Shown: positions 1 through 13,393 of the stretch, piece after piece
How positions within the stretch are numbered: the stretch's first letter is position 1
Layout: every line of letters starts with the position of its first letter
NCBI GenBank assembly: GCA_036877525.1
Contig: JAZGTH010000008.1
Span: 11,252,001 to 11,316,000, forward strand
Reading direction: 5' to 3'
Length of the DNA: 64,000 bases
Source of the DNA: Chromobotia macracanthus
Lineage: Eukaryota > Chordata > Actinopteri > Cypriniformes > Botiidae
Notes under the pieces: model-generated
Databases searched by the model: none
Told to the model about the DNA's origin: nothing
Seen by the model: the letters and a program-made list of their open reading frames with translations, nothing else
Made by a program: the position numbers and the translations under genes

Positions 1-684
1 GGTAAAATCAGAGTTTACACAGAGTGGGAGAATGAAAGCATTTCTCTCCACTGTTTGCTGCCTCATCTCGCTTCTCAGTTAACTGCATTATCATCATTCA
101 CTAACCCTGATCTATCAGCCTTGTGCTCTGAATGTCTTTTATGCTTTGGGTTAATGTCTGTGTTGTCCTGTCTCAATCATGTTTGGCTGTTTAGATCGAT
201 TTTTATTTCCTTTCAAATACACAATAATGCTCCAGATCAGACCAATTGCTAATTTAAATGACTCATAACTCTGCCTCCTTTCCACCTAAATGGTGCTGCT
301 GCGTTGATGCTCGCCGAGGGATTTACAAAGATCTCTCAGAACCTGCCTACATTTCCACAGACATAAGAACAGAGCGATGACATAACTGACTATGGATCAG
401 GTATACCATCGTTTATCTTTAGTAATGTGTAGTATTTTACCATACATTGTAATTGAATTTACTGCCTTTATGCCTACAGGAGCTTGCTTTTAAGTAACCT
501 TTAAACATTATTAAAATAATAGTAAATAATTTTATTTCAAACAGACAGAGAAATATAGTGACTGCGGATGTTTTATGATGTGACCAACATAGAGGCTAAG
601 CTAGTTTTGTGCGATCCCAGCAGCAGGTTTGGGGGCAGTGCGAAGCTGAGTTTTTCGGTCTAGCCACCTTTTATTTATTAAAAC
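1..684. other. No recognised feature
   Basis: AT-rich single-copy-looking DNA. Only short chance frames are present. It would be the promoter and 5' UTR region if the candidate exon at 685 is real, but no TATA box or CpG island stands out. Confidence 0.5.
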
Positions 685-720
685 ATGGCAACAGCACCAA
701 CACCTATTGGTGGAAAAGGG
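685..720 (+). CDS. Possible first coding exon, 12 codons
   Basis: ATG at 685 lies in a good vertebrate start context (AAAC before, G after) and is followed by codons for MATAPTPIGGKG. The frame then runs directly into GGTAAGAA, a good 5' splice donor at 721, leaving the exon in phase 0. No other exon of the same gene is recognised nearby. Joining it directly to the exon at 38867 would give an immediate stop, so at least one unseen exon would be needed if they belong together. The upstream 150 bases are only mildly GC-rich and show no clear promoter. Short reading frames ending at GTAAG arise by chance, so this is a candidate only. Confidence 0.27.
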
Positions 721-2600
721 GTAAGAAAGACTAATTCTTGTAATTTCTGTACTTGAATGACTTATTCCCTCGCGTGTCCAGTGTTCAAATACGCAACGTT
801 TTCTTGTCTTTTTGCTTTAAAGTCATTTCCTGTGTTATTCAAGCATGCTGCTTACAGCTCTCTCATGCCTGCTTGTGATTGGATGGTTTATGGAAGTGTT
901 GGAGTCAACAGGGTTAGAATCAATGTCACACGCTCACGGTCATCGTTGTTACCGCCAGGTGTTAATGTGTCATCCAGAAACCTGCTGTGTGCTGCGAATG
1001 CCACATTTTCAGCCAAACCGAACGAACAAATGCCCGGAATCAGTGGGACCATTTTTGCACTTAATATTATCTTTTGGCATGGTTCTTTTGTTTTTGTACT
1101 GTTCTTGCAAAACTGCAACACGTTGTGCTCTGTTGAGCCTTCCGCTCTGCAACTCCTCCTAAAACATGACAAGAATTAATGTAGCGCTTCCCCGTTTTTT
1201 TTTTTTAATGAACAGGTTTGGCATTTGCCAGCTAATGCTTCTTCACAGGAATCACAACACATGGATCTCACTCTGATTTATCTAGATCTGATGTCAAATT
1301 TTTATTGTACAAGCTTTCGCACAACATTCTTTTGCTGCTGAAAACTGTTCACTGTCCCGATTTTACCTCTCCACGACTGCAAACATTGAGATCTGATAAA
1401 TCAGAGTTCAGTTTCCCACTGTTGTGTACATCAGCGATCGCTCTAATACGCATCAGCAACATAAAACAAACAGACACGGCTGTCTTGTCAAAGGTTGCTT
1501 CATAATCGTTATCGAGGCACTTAAAAAATTAAGCTGTAACCCCATTAGCGGTTATTGGTTTTAATAGGAATCCCAGCAAGCATACAGGAATACAATTACT
1601 TCAAGATCTCCTCCCACGCCCACCCAGAGCACTGATAAAGTCTGCTCTCATCTCCCACTGGTGTTCTCTTACGACTTATCTCAAATTAGATTGGAGTGTG
1701 GAGAAAAGAGGAGCGAATAGACAGGAAAGAGAGAGCTAGTCCGAGCGAACGAGAGAGAGAGATTTGTAGAATAGAGTGCTGTGTGTATAGGCGCACTCTT
1801 GTCCTGATGCGATCCATCATAAGTAAGACTGCCGCAGCTAATATTTAACTCCCCTCATATGGCTCTCAGCAAAAAGTAATGAAGGACACAGGGCATTCTG
1901 GGATATCAGTGTGGCACCCTCCCTCCCACGCTCCTCAGAGGCAGTGGAAGCGAAGTGGGAGTTTAGCCATGAGGCAGGCCACTGCTGCCCTTGTCCTCAT
2001 GTTTTCATCCCAAGCTCAGCTGACTAACAGAGCCCAGGGCTTGTGTATGTTCATGCAGGCCTCTGCAGTTGGGCAAACCTCACTGTTGACCAGGCTAATT
2101 AGTTCTCATCTCACACCAGGCTTCGGTCTCATTCATCTTCATTTGAGCTGGGCCATCTGCTTTTTAAATAAAACTACTGTGTCTCGTGTTATACACACAG
2201 AGTGCATGGAGACACTTCTGTCCCCACAGTACTTCCCAAACTCAGCTTAACCGCTTGTTATTGGCACTGAGGTGCTTGAGGAGTTGGTCTGTCTCTGCAA
2301 AGTTTTGTCAGCTTTTGGTGTGATAAGCTCTCTTCTCTTGTTCATGGGCCCATATGGACAACCTTAAAGTCAACAGGAAATGCTTTGTGCAACCCATCTC
2401 ACGTTTTTAATGTGACGTTACCGAGTTTAACAGGATATTCAGTGAGTATAAAGTAGTAGGACTGGGCTTGATTTGATTTCTTGGGAACTGATTGCGGTGT
2501 GAAAAGCGGCCGTTTCATACCACAATGGAGTCAGATCTGACTGCAGATCTGTTGTTGATTATAGAGTAATACTCCCCTTCTGTACCACCACTTGCCACCA
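721..2600. other. Intron-like, no recognised gene
   Basis: It holds a T-tract at about 1194-1206 and GA-rich stretches at about 1700-1765. The overlapping plus and minus frames at 757-1179 and the frame at 1879-2250 lack splice sites, protein-like composition or any recognisable domain. Confidence 0.5.
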
Positions 2601-2946
2601 CAGCTAACAGTTTTAGGTTGTAAGAACGTTTCCCTAATGTTTAAGTAACAAAAACATTAAAAATATTTTTTGAATGTTCTAGGAGTGTTCAAAACATCCA
2701 GTTTTTTAGATTATTAACATTAACACATAGTATTAACATTATTGCTTAGTTGTAAGAACGTAATTCAAACATGTTTAATTCTGTAACATTTTTTAAAATG
2801 TTCCACTAACAACTTAACAATAGCTACTTAATATAATTTTCGATATACGATATGTTAAACAAAGTTCTACTAACATTACTGCAAGAATATTTTTGATAAC
2901 TTTTGAGATGGTAGCCAACATTCTGAGAATGTTCCCTGTTAGCTGG
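2601..2946 (+). mobile_element. Non-autonomous DNA transposon, family A copy 1
   Basis: This is an AT-rich element without coding capacity. It is bounded by a perfect 10-bp terminal inverted repeat, CAGCTAACAG at 2601-2610 and CTGTTAGCTG at 2937-2946. Inside it, motifs such as GGTTGTAAGAACGTTTCC and ATTAACATTATTGCTTAGTTG recur in the copies near 54.5, 57.4, 52.6 and 63.5 kb. It resembles the short MITEs with an AACGTTC/TTAGCTGG end that are abundant in cyprinid genomes. The exact superfamily is not determined. Confidence 0.75.
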
Positions 2947-5900
2947 AAATGATTATTTTTTCAAATCTATCATTATTTACTGTTACTCTATCCTTTATCA
3001 CAGTAATGTTATCCAGTATTAAATAACTGAAGTAACTACTGAGTTTTGTTGCTGGTTAACATTGTTATAATTTATCTACATGTGCATTTTCTGAAAAGGC
3101 ATATCAGAGGTGGATTTTGATATAAATGTATAAAAATAGTATATATTAGTATAGACAAAAGGGTGGAAGGGAAATCCTGTATCTCTGCGATGGTTTTTTG
3201 TAAGCTGATTGACAGTATAAGGAGTGCAGTGGGAAAAGACCAGTGGATGAGAAACTGAACAGCCGAGTGTCAGCCCTCCTCATGTCTCCTCTGCCTCTCT
3301 ATAGTGTACTGTAAATACCCCTCAGTAATTGATCTCCAGGGCTTCAGTGCTTCACACTTCAGCGGAGCATGAAAGCGAATTAAAATCAGACACATCTTCA
3401 ACAGGAGACACTGTAATTAACCACAAAAAACGAACTGGTCAGGACGATGTGTGTGTGTGTGTGCGTTTGCGTGTGCGCGTTTGCGTGTGCACGTTTTCAT
3501 GTGTGGAAAATGTGTAGCTGTGTCCCTATGTATGTCAGCCAGTTTGACTTCTACGACACAGGCTGGTGCAATAAGTGTTGAAATTGCATTTTCCTGCAAG
3601 GCTTGAGGGAACGAGGAGGCCGACATTTGTTTTACACAGGCGGATGGATGGTCAGTTTAAGAGGCCTGGCGTGTGTAATCTATGGAGATTCGGGTCGTTG
3701 GTGCTTTTGGCCGCCTATTTGTCTGTTCCTCTTATATTAACGACCGGGTCAGAACGCACACTCACAAATTCTTACATCGCATCATTTGCAGGCTACATAC
3801 ACATCCAAAAACTGTGCTTTGGTCAAGAATGAAGGGTAAAAGCTCTCAGTCCCTCTCTCATTTTAGGAGCCTCCAAGGAGCTGCTCTTGAACCTCACCTC
3901 CTTTCTCTATTGCTTCATCTCAGCCTGAGGCAACACTTAAAGCTTTTAAGTGTGACCCAAACCCCACATCCCTCCACCTGTGTTTTTTTTCCTCTGGATG
4001 AAGATAAAGATGCTTTATGACTTGAGCGACCAGGGTTAGGAAAAGACCTTCAACAGAAAGAGAGAAAGTGAATGGGCTGAGGTAGCCGTCTGACTCTTAA
4101 GGGGGCTTGGGCTTCAGAAATGATGGATTGATCGCGTTTGACCGCATGGAGTGCTCTGAATCCACACAGAAATTGGTTTAAGAAACCCAGTTGTAGCTTT
4201 CCAGGTCATTCTTGCCTTTGCTGCCCATTGCAGGTTCCCTGTTGTGCTGATAAGCGTGTTAGAGAAGAACCCAGGCTATGTTTCATCCTCTGCTTGTGAT
4301 GGAGACAGAACTCTCAGCTTTTTCAGAGCTATTAGGCTGTACCCGCTGATTAATATTCCACCCAACAATGATCATGTAACATATTTCTGAATTAGAGCTT
4401 GAAATTGATTTTATAGCTGGATGAAAAAGGTCACTCCACGCTTGGTAAATTAAACCAATGGAAGGTTTTGCAGTCTGAGGAGTGTGGGCCTGTGCTGAAG
4501 CTTTTATGAAGCACTTGATGGGCTAGACTGATGTTATGTATGAACTTGGACATCTGTTAATTGGGAACCATTGGTCCTTAGGTGTCATTTACTGTGGGGT
4601 CTTCCCACCTAATACTTCCTGTTTAGTTTTGTCGCCACCACTATTCAAAGCCTTTCTTCTGTTGCTACAAGGATATGTCTAATACTTTACATGTATTTGT
4701 TAAAAATATAGAGAGAGATTGTCTGAATATATGAGCTGACATAAAGCTAGTCTGGCTGATAGCATAGGTCCTACCACTGTAAATATTATTTATATTATAG
4801 TTGTCAAAGGCAGACGTTGATAAGTAGTCAGCTGGTTAGTTAACAAACGCTGTTCAGTTACTAGCTAACTGAAATCCTGCCTGTCAATGTCCGCTTTCAT
4901 CATTTCAACACAAACAAACCTAAACTCGTTTCAGCATGACAGTCCTTGCTGTGTTTTTGTGATGCCCTTTCATTAGCATAATCCTATTTGGACATTTAAA
5001 ATATATATATATGATATATAATGAATTGTAAAGACTGAATTGTTGTTCTTAAACAGCTTTAGGAAAGAGGCCGTAAATTACAATTTCGCCCCTTATAATC
5101 CAGTTATACAATTCTAACCCCATTATAACCCTTTCAGTACACACACAAAAATAAATGTCTCAAATGATTTTATTTTAGGTAATGTGTCTATTATGAAATC
5201 CTTTTTATAGCATCAAATGGCTTATACTCTGTCAGGCTGTACTGGAGAGCCACACTGCTGATGTAGAGAAAATTTGCTTCAGGCAAGAGGTTTAGTGATA
5301 TATTCTCTCCCTCTCTCTTTCTCCCTCTCATTTGTGCCCATCTCTCAGGCCTGAAAGCCTACAGGGGAGGAGAGAAATAAAGTGTAAGAATAAAAAACAG
5401 AAATAATATACAAACTTACCCCTGTGTGTTCTGGATTTAAGGCATTCATTACCTCCTGATACAATATGGCTTTATAGAAACACACTCGTTCAGAGCTGTC
5501 GCCACACAGCCAAAACAGACTCTGTGATATATAGACTCAAGGCATTTAGTAAACAGTACATACATTAGGAATCGCATTCTTTATCAGCTCTTTTAATCAT
5601 CCGCTCACAGTTACTCTGAGGACGCTGCTGAATTTGTCAGACTGCGCTTATTTGATTTCTAGCGTCGGAAAAGGTCGCCTTACTTCACCTTGTTATTGAA
5701 AACAGCTATAACAGCTATTCTTGTAAAAATGCATAAATATGAAGTGTTGTTTTTTTTACACACCTCATCTGATTTCTTAAATGGATTTATCATGATGAAT
5801 CAGGGCTGTGCAGACCGTACCGATGCAGGATTTTATTTAAAACCCCCATCAAAGCAGTGATGTGCTCCACAGACGTCCCATTTTTCCTTTGCTCTCCTCC

Positions 5901-6894
5901 TAATGTGACAGAAGCAGAGAAAGGAAGAGAAAAGCAATATTTAATCAGTGAGCTGAAATAGAGAGAAATGCATTCTTCTCTTTCTGCTCTCTAATTGATG
6001 CTACATGTCATTGTTCTAAAAGTTGGGCTGTCAGAACTCTTGATTTATCCGTGTTTTAGAGCCATATATCATCTGCACCTCACATACGGGGCCTCCGCGT
6101 TTCATTAGAGTGAAGGATTAATTCAAGAAGAGTCCGTTGAGGAACGCTGACTGAATGAACACGCACACTCCTTGAACGTCTTCTAGTACTTTCGTGCGTT
6201 AAAGAAAAAAATACAGCGTTACAACATCTCACAAATAGCAAAAATGTCGTACGGAGCAAGATCAGATCAGATCCCATTAAACTCCTTAGGGCTGGACAAA
6301 CACAGCGTGTCCCCTGTCAGCTCTCTCATTCTCTGCATGCTCATCCATCTCTGCAGGGCCGTCGCACTGCCTTCTGCAAGCTAGCTGCATCTCTCAGCAC
6401 TTCCTGTAAATCAAACCCGTTTTTTCCTCACCAGACTCGTTGTTCATCTGTTTAAAATGAGTTTGCACGAGGAGGGATCATTCACATTGTGAGTGTAGGT
6501 GTGAAGATTTGTGTGTGTTTTCGAGGGAGAGGAAAGGAAGTGTTGTTTGTAAGCAGAGATGGTGAAGTTTTTCAAAACAGAGCAGCGTGCTGAGGAGTTA
6601 TGAGCTAATGAAAGCCAGCAGTGCGAAGATGGAAAATATTAATGTGAATTGAAATGCTTGTGGAATGTAATATGAGAAATGGTACGACCGAACACAGCAA
6701 ACAGGTTATGGAGGCCTTCGTTGAGTCTGTGTTGAGTTTTGCTAGACAAGGTACATATCTGGAGTATAAAATATTCCAGACAGGAAAGCTTCTGTCCATG
6801 TCACTACAGAATTATAACCTTCTGTTTCTCACTGCGTCCACTGGCAAGTAATTTGTCTATCACACTGAAAGCAAAACTGCTGCATGAATGACAC
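2947..6894. other. Intron-like, no recognised gene
   Basis: It contains a GT/GC-rich microsatellite at 3449-3497, a short TA tract at about 5001-5020 and a CT-rich run at about 5306-5332. The frames at 3329-4020 overlap on both strands, and those that cross the GT tract give Val/Cys- or Thr/His-rich artefacts. No splice-bounded coding segment was seen. Confidence 0.5.
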
Positions 6895-6973
6895 AATCAA
6901 AGTCAATCAGAACATATTTGATGTTTAATATACAGTTATTTACAGTGGGATTTCGCACCAGTGAGATTTCACT
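6895..6973 (+). repeat. Dispersed repeat L, copy 1
   Basis: It shares an identical 20-base core (6911-6930) with 36968-36987. The following 43 bases align without gaps to the other copy, ending in GTGAGATTTCACT here and AATGAGATTTTACT there. No coding capacity; class unknown. Confidence 0.6.
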
Positions 6974-7354
6974 GCAGACGGTACTACCAACTATGAGACA
7001 AATATAAACCAAAAGACCGACAGCGTGTCATTTTGCTTGTCACGGTCGCAGCTGGTTAGCACAAACACTTGTGAGAGAGAGCTTTTGTCAATTCTCACTC
7101 TATTGTGTCAGGGCTGGTTAGTGTGTTAATCTGCAGATCTCGCTCAGACAGACGGTTTGTCTCACTCAGACAAATAACAGTAATTGCACTCATGTCATTA
7201 TGGTCATATGATATCGCCTGGGTGCATACATAGCATGTCTGTTTTGTCATTTTGCAAACTGTAGATGATAATCAACATTTCATGGTTTTAGTTATTTTAC
7301 TTATTGTTTGGTGAATTACTCCTCGACCATAAGGACATGCTGAGTAGATGATTT

Positions 7355-7356
<2 letters not shown>

Positions 7357-7386
<30 letters not shown>
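7357..7386. repeat. (CT)n microsatellite
   Basis: An uninterrupted run of about 15 CT dinucleotides. Confidence 0.95.
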
Positions 7387-7390
<4 letters not shown>

Positions 7391-10154
7391 CTGTCTGATT
7401 TTCCTTCACTCTCATGACAAACAGGAGAAAGTAATGGAAGCAGGTAGTTCTGAAGCAGAGAGAGGGAAAGAGGGCTCTGTCTCCCTAATCAGCGGGCTGA
7501 CAGAGGGCAGACTGAGCTCTGGGTGGCTGGCTAATCTCTGATTACTCTGCTTTCCTCCATACAAACCTCACAATGACTCAGCGTGTAACGCAGGATGCAC
7601 TGATAGGCCCTCCAGCCGAGAGAGACAGGACAGATAGAGAGGAGAGTACAGCAGCGCATCTGAAGAGATGGACACAGAAAATATCTTGAGGAAAGGGTGG
7701 TGACTGGCATAGTCAAAGAATAAAGAAAGAGAGAAGGACGGAGAGAGAAAGAGAGAGAGACAATGTTAGAGAGAAAGATAATGTACTCAGGTGTTTGCCT
7801 TAAGAGCAGACTTTTGAAATCTGATAGCTCCTATGGTCTTATTCGACTAACTGAAACTTTGTTGTCCCATATTTTGCACTCAGAAACTAGAAAGAATTCA
7901 GACATACTGATTTTTGCATGTTGTACAGCAGTTTTGTATTCACATTTCAGTCGTCTGTCTGTCTTTCACAAAGGGAAGCAACACTGCAGTTGCTTTGAAA
8001 GGATTGGCCAGGAACTGAAATCAAAACACGTCACTCTCAAATGAAACAAAAATCGAGAGAATAAAAACTGGGGTGCTGTTGTATGGGTTTTCCAGTTCAT
8101 TGAATTTTATACTCCCCTTATCTCTGAGCAGCACACAGACCAACCCCTCCTATAACCGCTCAACACCAGATATCTTTCTCCCTGCCACGGCATGAGGGAG
8201 GGATGGCTGGCATGCTCCCATCCGCAATAAACAAACCTTTGCACACCCCACGCCGCAAATTTAGTTCATGATTTTCAAACCCGGACCCCATACACACCTG
8301 CCACCCCATTGTTACAGATCATCTGAAGGAACTATATGTCCCAAGTACAATTAAACAGGAAATACAAGGAAGCAAAAGTAGATTACAGATAACAGTGGTC
8401 TAGAATCCCAGAGTGAATAGAAATCTGAAGCGTTTAGATTTGTTTAGGCAAATCACATCCTAATTTGATTTGCTGAAGCGGTTGAGAAGGTACTAATCAT
8501 GGACCTTGTTTAATTATCCATCTCTCTGTCTCTCTCCCGCTCTCGCTCACGCTTTTTCTCCATCTTCCTCGGTAACATGAGATTGATCTGAGGTGGGCTA
8601 TGCAGAGCGGGCACTCTGTCTGGCGCACGTCCCACCATAATGCCGCGGAGGTTGCCATGGCAACAGAGTGGCTGACTGAGCGGATTGGTTGCACGGGGAG
8701 ACACATGTTGAATGCTGAATGAGACTGTTTGTGCCATAGGTTTGCGCCAGAGAGAGCGAGAGAGAGTGAAAGAGGGCGTGGATGGCTGTTGCAGCATTAC
8801 CTGCGCTGGAGTGCAGATGTTGCGTTTAAGGCGCGATCAAGCTGTAGGTGGTTAATGTAGCAAAATCCTCCAAAGCTTTTCATGACACTGCTTTTGAAAA
8901 TAATGACAGCTTTCCTCAGCCTGACTGGCATCTTCCTCAAACTCCTTTCCAAATCCAGACCATGACATCCCCCCATCTGAAGCTTTAGGAGATCCATGTC
9001 TCGACGTCCCCACCCTGACTCCTGACTTCTCCCTGACTGATCTCGCAGGCAGGGGGCGGAGCCTAGCAGTGAAATTATTCTCAGCACATCTGGTGGGTGG
9101 TTTACCCATCGGCGTTTAGCCCTGGGGCAGATCCCCTCCCCTTCAATGGGCCCTTAATCCCATCTTCAACCCCTCATCATGGCCCGGGGGCTTTGTCCTA
9201 GTCTTTCTCCCCCAGGCAGGTTGAGATCATTAGGGCAGGGCGTGCTGTGATCACCTCCCTCTAAGGTATAAATTAGGCAGCCTTGCCTCTCTGATCGGCT
9301 GTAGCATGAATCCCCGCTGGGATTGTTCCACTGTTACACTTCATTAACATCTTCTCATCCGGTATCACGTATGGGGCCTTTCAGGCAGATCTGCAGTGTG
9401 TCCCAGTGCTCAGCTGACAGGTGCAGCTACAGGTGCTTTCCACAGAGCATTGCAAAGTTTCCTCTCTGTGGCAATTCTCTTTATCTCTCACTTTTGTGGC
9501 AAAACTGTTGACACCCAGTTTCCTGTATAGTGAACTGCATGCTGTGAGTTTTGTATTGTAAAACTTTCTGGAGTTCCAGCAGTCAGAGTTGTGTATATTC
9601 ACTTGCACACGTTCACAGTGACAAACCGCACAAACTCTCACAGGAAGCATCCGATTGTAATTACATTGCTTGACGTTCCATTGTGTTGGTCTTGAGAGAT
9701 TAGCAAATCCATTTCATTTCTGTCATTTGCTCTCTCTCATTTTCTCTCTCTATTACTCTGTTGCAAATCATAGTCCACTGCCTTGCTGTCTGTTGCCTAC
9801 ATAGACAGCTGGCTTCTTAGGCAACATCTTGACTGCAATCGAAAGCATAAGTGACTTGATTCAGTCGATTCCATCAGAGTTTGCCTTTAACAATGTAATA
9901 ATCTAATCACAAAATATAGTCTGCATTGTGTAAGTCGTGTAATTTTTTTATTAGATTCAACAATTTTTTATTTGTATTTTTCAGTATCGAATGAACTGCG
10001 GTGTATTTATATAACCCACTTTTCTCTCTTTATAAATGCTGTCTAGGTAGGCAGTAGTTTGTTCCCCTCTCCCTTTATTCCCTTTTCTTTGAACATCCCA
10101 CATCTAAATGCAGCGTGCTGGATGCAGGAGACCAGTGCTTTTTACCCTCCACAC

Positions 10155-10250
10155 ACGAGTTTTCTATTCATCTAATGAAGATAAAAGGCAATTAGGTTGG
10201 TGTTCATTAACTCCCATTTTCCTATTAAATTAGCCTTTTCGGGGAAATTG
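10155..10250. promoter_or_regulatory. Possible conserved noncoding element
   Basis: Unique, moderately AT-rich sequence with clustered homeodomain-type cores (CTAATGA, CAATTAGG, TTCATTAAC, AAATTAGCC) and no simple repeat. This composition is common in developmental enhancers, but conservation cannot be tested here. Confidence 0.2.
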
Positions 10251-12029
10251 GGTTGGTGTGTTGCGTGTGCTTGCACGTGTGTTTTTGTCATTTGCATTTC
10301 CACATGTTAGTGTTTGTTTGGACGAGCTAATGAATGAGAAACTGCAGAAGTGAGACGGAGAAAGCTGTGTAGAATCTGCCTGATGGATGTTTCAGCTACA
10401 AGATGCCCTGAGGAAACCACAAGCATTCTGCTTAAACAGTGACATTAGAGTTGCATTTTTCACATGCCAGCCACATCACTGCTTCTCTAGCATTTCAGCT
10501 CTTCCTGGCCTGTGAAAACACTCATGAATGCACTCTTGCGAATGACACTTTCCCTACACTGATTCACTGTAAAGTGTGCACCCGTGAATGTGCATTTGCC
10601 AAAGTTTTGATGTATTTTATATACACTGATGCATGTGCATCCGTCTGTAACCTGCTGTGTGTGTAAAACCGTTGTAGTGCTGGATTACCATACCTGGCTT
10701 TTTCATATTAGTTAAATGCTGGTTTGTAATCATTTTAAACACTCTAGATTGTGTTAATATTCTTTATTTAATGGTTAAATCACTGTTTTGCTCATTCTGT
10801 CTCATTGGCTGCTCTCATTAACAGAATTTTGGCTTTTCATTGGGTAAACGTTTATTTGGTGTGTACGACAAAAGCTGCATGTAATGATGCAGAGTGGCCC
10901 AATCAAATTAGGTAGTCAAAATATTAAACATGAATTGGTTGGGGGAATATGTAAATCTTTCCAAATTACAAGCATTCCAATTATTCCAAGAGTTCTGTTG
11001 GCACAGATTCCTCGTGGGCCTTCTGATTGGTTGACCTCTGCTGTGGTTTGAATTTTAAAGAGTTAATCAGCTACCTCACATTTGTGAGGTGATTTCATAA
11101 CCTCCACACATCTGAAAACTCTCTCTATCTTTCTCTAGCTCTCTCTCACGTACCCATTTCCACCTCATCCCATCTTCTCAGGATTATCGCACCTTTAATG
11201 GCTTAAATCCGCTTTTGTTCAGGGAAGATGAGAGGATAGAGAACGAGGCATGGGGGAAAGAGGAGAGAACAAGCATTCCTGCATCTAATCCCCTGAATCC
11301 TGCCACCACTGGTGCTGTAACAGGGGAGGAACAATAGTGAGAGGAGGGAGAGATGAAGGAGCAGTATTAGAGGAGGAGAAGTATTAGAGGAGGAGAGGGA
11401 CACGTGTAACCTATCCATCATAGGAGAGGTGGATCGTCCAGAGAGAAGATAAAAACATGATTTATCAGGACAGCATGCAATTAGGCCTCTTCCTGCAGCG
11501 CGCTGGCATTTGCATGCGTGCAAGTCATGTTTGCGTGCATGTTTATAGTGATTGAGAGCCATTGTTCGGTGCTGAATATGTATTGATATCTTGCTGACAT
11601 TTGGGTAGGTTTTGCCTAGGTAGTTACATTTTCCAAATGGCCAGTTAGTCGATTTGATCGATCGCCTCTTCACAGTCTGATGGTTCGACAGTTACGATTT
11701 TTTTGATAATGTGTTTTCCAGCTTTTATTTCAGATAAGATTATTAAAATACATTTTCATTATAGACGGCCAACCCCAGGTTTTATTCAGGAATCCACATA
11801 CGCAAACACTGGACAAAAGCAGCCCAACCCAGCGTCTTCCTCTTTAACAGATAATTACCCACCAGAGGAGAGATGAAGAGCGTAAAAAATAGATCATGAA
11901 GACGCCGGCGTCTCTGATCACTGTGCTTGCAGACCTGCACGTCAGAATTATCAAACGCACGGATTCAACATCGCTGTTTTCATGTGCAAATTCCACTTTA
12001 CATGTTGACAGTTCAGATGAGTTTCGCTC

Positions 12030-12145
12030 CCCTCGATTTTTCTCTCTTTATTTCTTCTATATCTGCCTCCCTGCTTTGCTTTTATTAGCTGCAAATGCAG
12101 TGCCTCTAATCCTCTTAATTCTGCTGAAAGAAACCACACAGGAGG
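12030..12145. promoter_or_regulatory. Possible conserved noncoding element
   Basis: It contains TTATTAGCTGCAAATGCAG, a TCTAATCC motif resembling an OTX/bicoid-class site, and TTAATTCTG within about 60 bases. This is inference from motif clustering only. Confidence 0.18.
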
Positions 12146-13297
12146 AAAAAAACAATTGACATCTGCTTTGTGAGTGTAATAGTTCTTTTAAAGATGCAAG
12201 GAGAGATTAGTAAACAACAACAGCGGCACAGCTGTTTTCAACTTGCTTTGAACAGAGAGGCTGTCGTGCTGCGGGGCGGTCAGTGGCAAACAGATTTAAA
12301 GACGTCAAGACAAAGAACACAACAACAGTGGTTTCTTTTTGTCACACACATTTGTAGTTGATTATTCTCTGCTGCATGTGGGTCATATGAATCTCTAGAG
12401 TCTTATATCTGTTAGTGAGATTCAAAGAATCAAATCTAGGAACCGTTGTTCTTGTCTGCAGTCTGTCTATTTTTACTGCTCTGATCTGAACCCAAAACAG
12501 ACTTGTAAAATGAATAGTTTTGGTACTGGATGCTGATTGGTCAGATGGTCAGAGAGCAGCAGAAAAATACCGGTTTACCTAGTCACTATCTATATTACTG
12601 CACAGCACACTTAGAATAGCATTTTGTTAGCATTTGCAGGTCAGAGACTTTGAGTTTTCCTAGAAAGATGATGCCCAAAGAGTTAGTTTACTAAAAAATA
12701 AAACTTCTGATTGATGCGTCTTGATATGACTGATTCCCATACAGAAATTAAAGGGTTCTGAGAGGTTTCTGAAAGGTTGTTTGTCCAGATATTCACTCGA
12801 ATAAAGTCACATGAGCTTAGAATGACTTGTGTGTCAGTAATTTTTGAGAATTGACCAATAAGAATATAATGTTGAGGAAATGGTGAAAAATGCATTAAAA
12901 AGTAAAGAGGTGCTGTGACTTTGATGGCTCTTCCTGTTTATGTGGGCTGTTCTTATCCAGCGTAAGCTGCATAAGCACCACACCAGTGCACCATCAAATT
13001 AGAGGACCGAAACAAACTGTTGTATAAATTGCAAGTTTATTTACAGCTGAAAGCGATTGCAACACCCAGACTACAGCATGTCCACGCTGCATCACAGCCT
13101 CCGAGTGCTCACTAAAGCATTCCAGGGGACAAGCAGATGTGTTTGTCCAGATGTTGCTCAGCCAGGTGTGTGTGTGTCTGTGTGTGTGGGAAACAGACAA
13201 AAGTGATGGATGCTGCTTGGTTTTCGGCTTGGTGCTTTCAGTGACCACACACTGTGAGTAAGCCGGTGTGTATTTGTTTCATTTTTTGACCCTTACA

Positions 13298-13298
<1 letters not shown>

Positions 13299-13390
<92 letters not shown>
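13299..13390. repeat. (CT)n microsatellite, about 90 bp
   Basis: A near-perfect CT run with small interruptions at about 13307 and 13323. Confidence 0.95.

Positions 13391-13393
<3 letters not shown>

Larger units (their letters stand above)
7387..13298. other. Noncoding, no recognised gene
   Basis: The minus-strand frames at 8497-9109 and 11203-11673 overlap others in several registers, lie opposite CT/GA-rich DNA and have no splice-site support, so I treat them as chance. Stretches at about 10155-10250 and 12030-12140 are rich in TAAT cores and may be regulatory (listed separately). A CpG-containing segment at about 8580-9180 has no identifiable promoter. Confidence 0.45.

Noticed and set aside
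757..1179. 140-codon ORF directly after the candidate first exon
   Set aside because: It lies in the putative intron, overlaps open frames on both strands and has no protein-like features.
11203..11673. 156-codon minus-strand ORF
   Set aside because: It lies opposite GA-rich DNA, has Ser/Leu/Pro runs from CT tracts, no splice sites or recognisable domain, and composition like the flanks.
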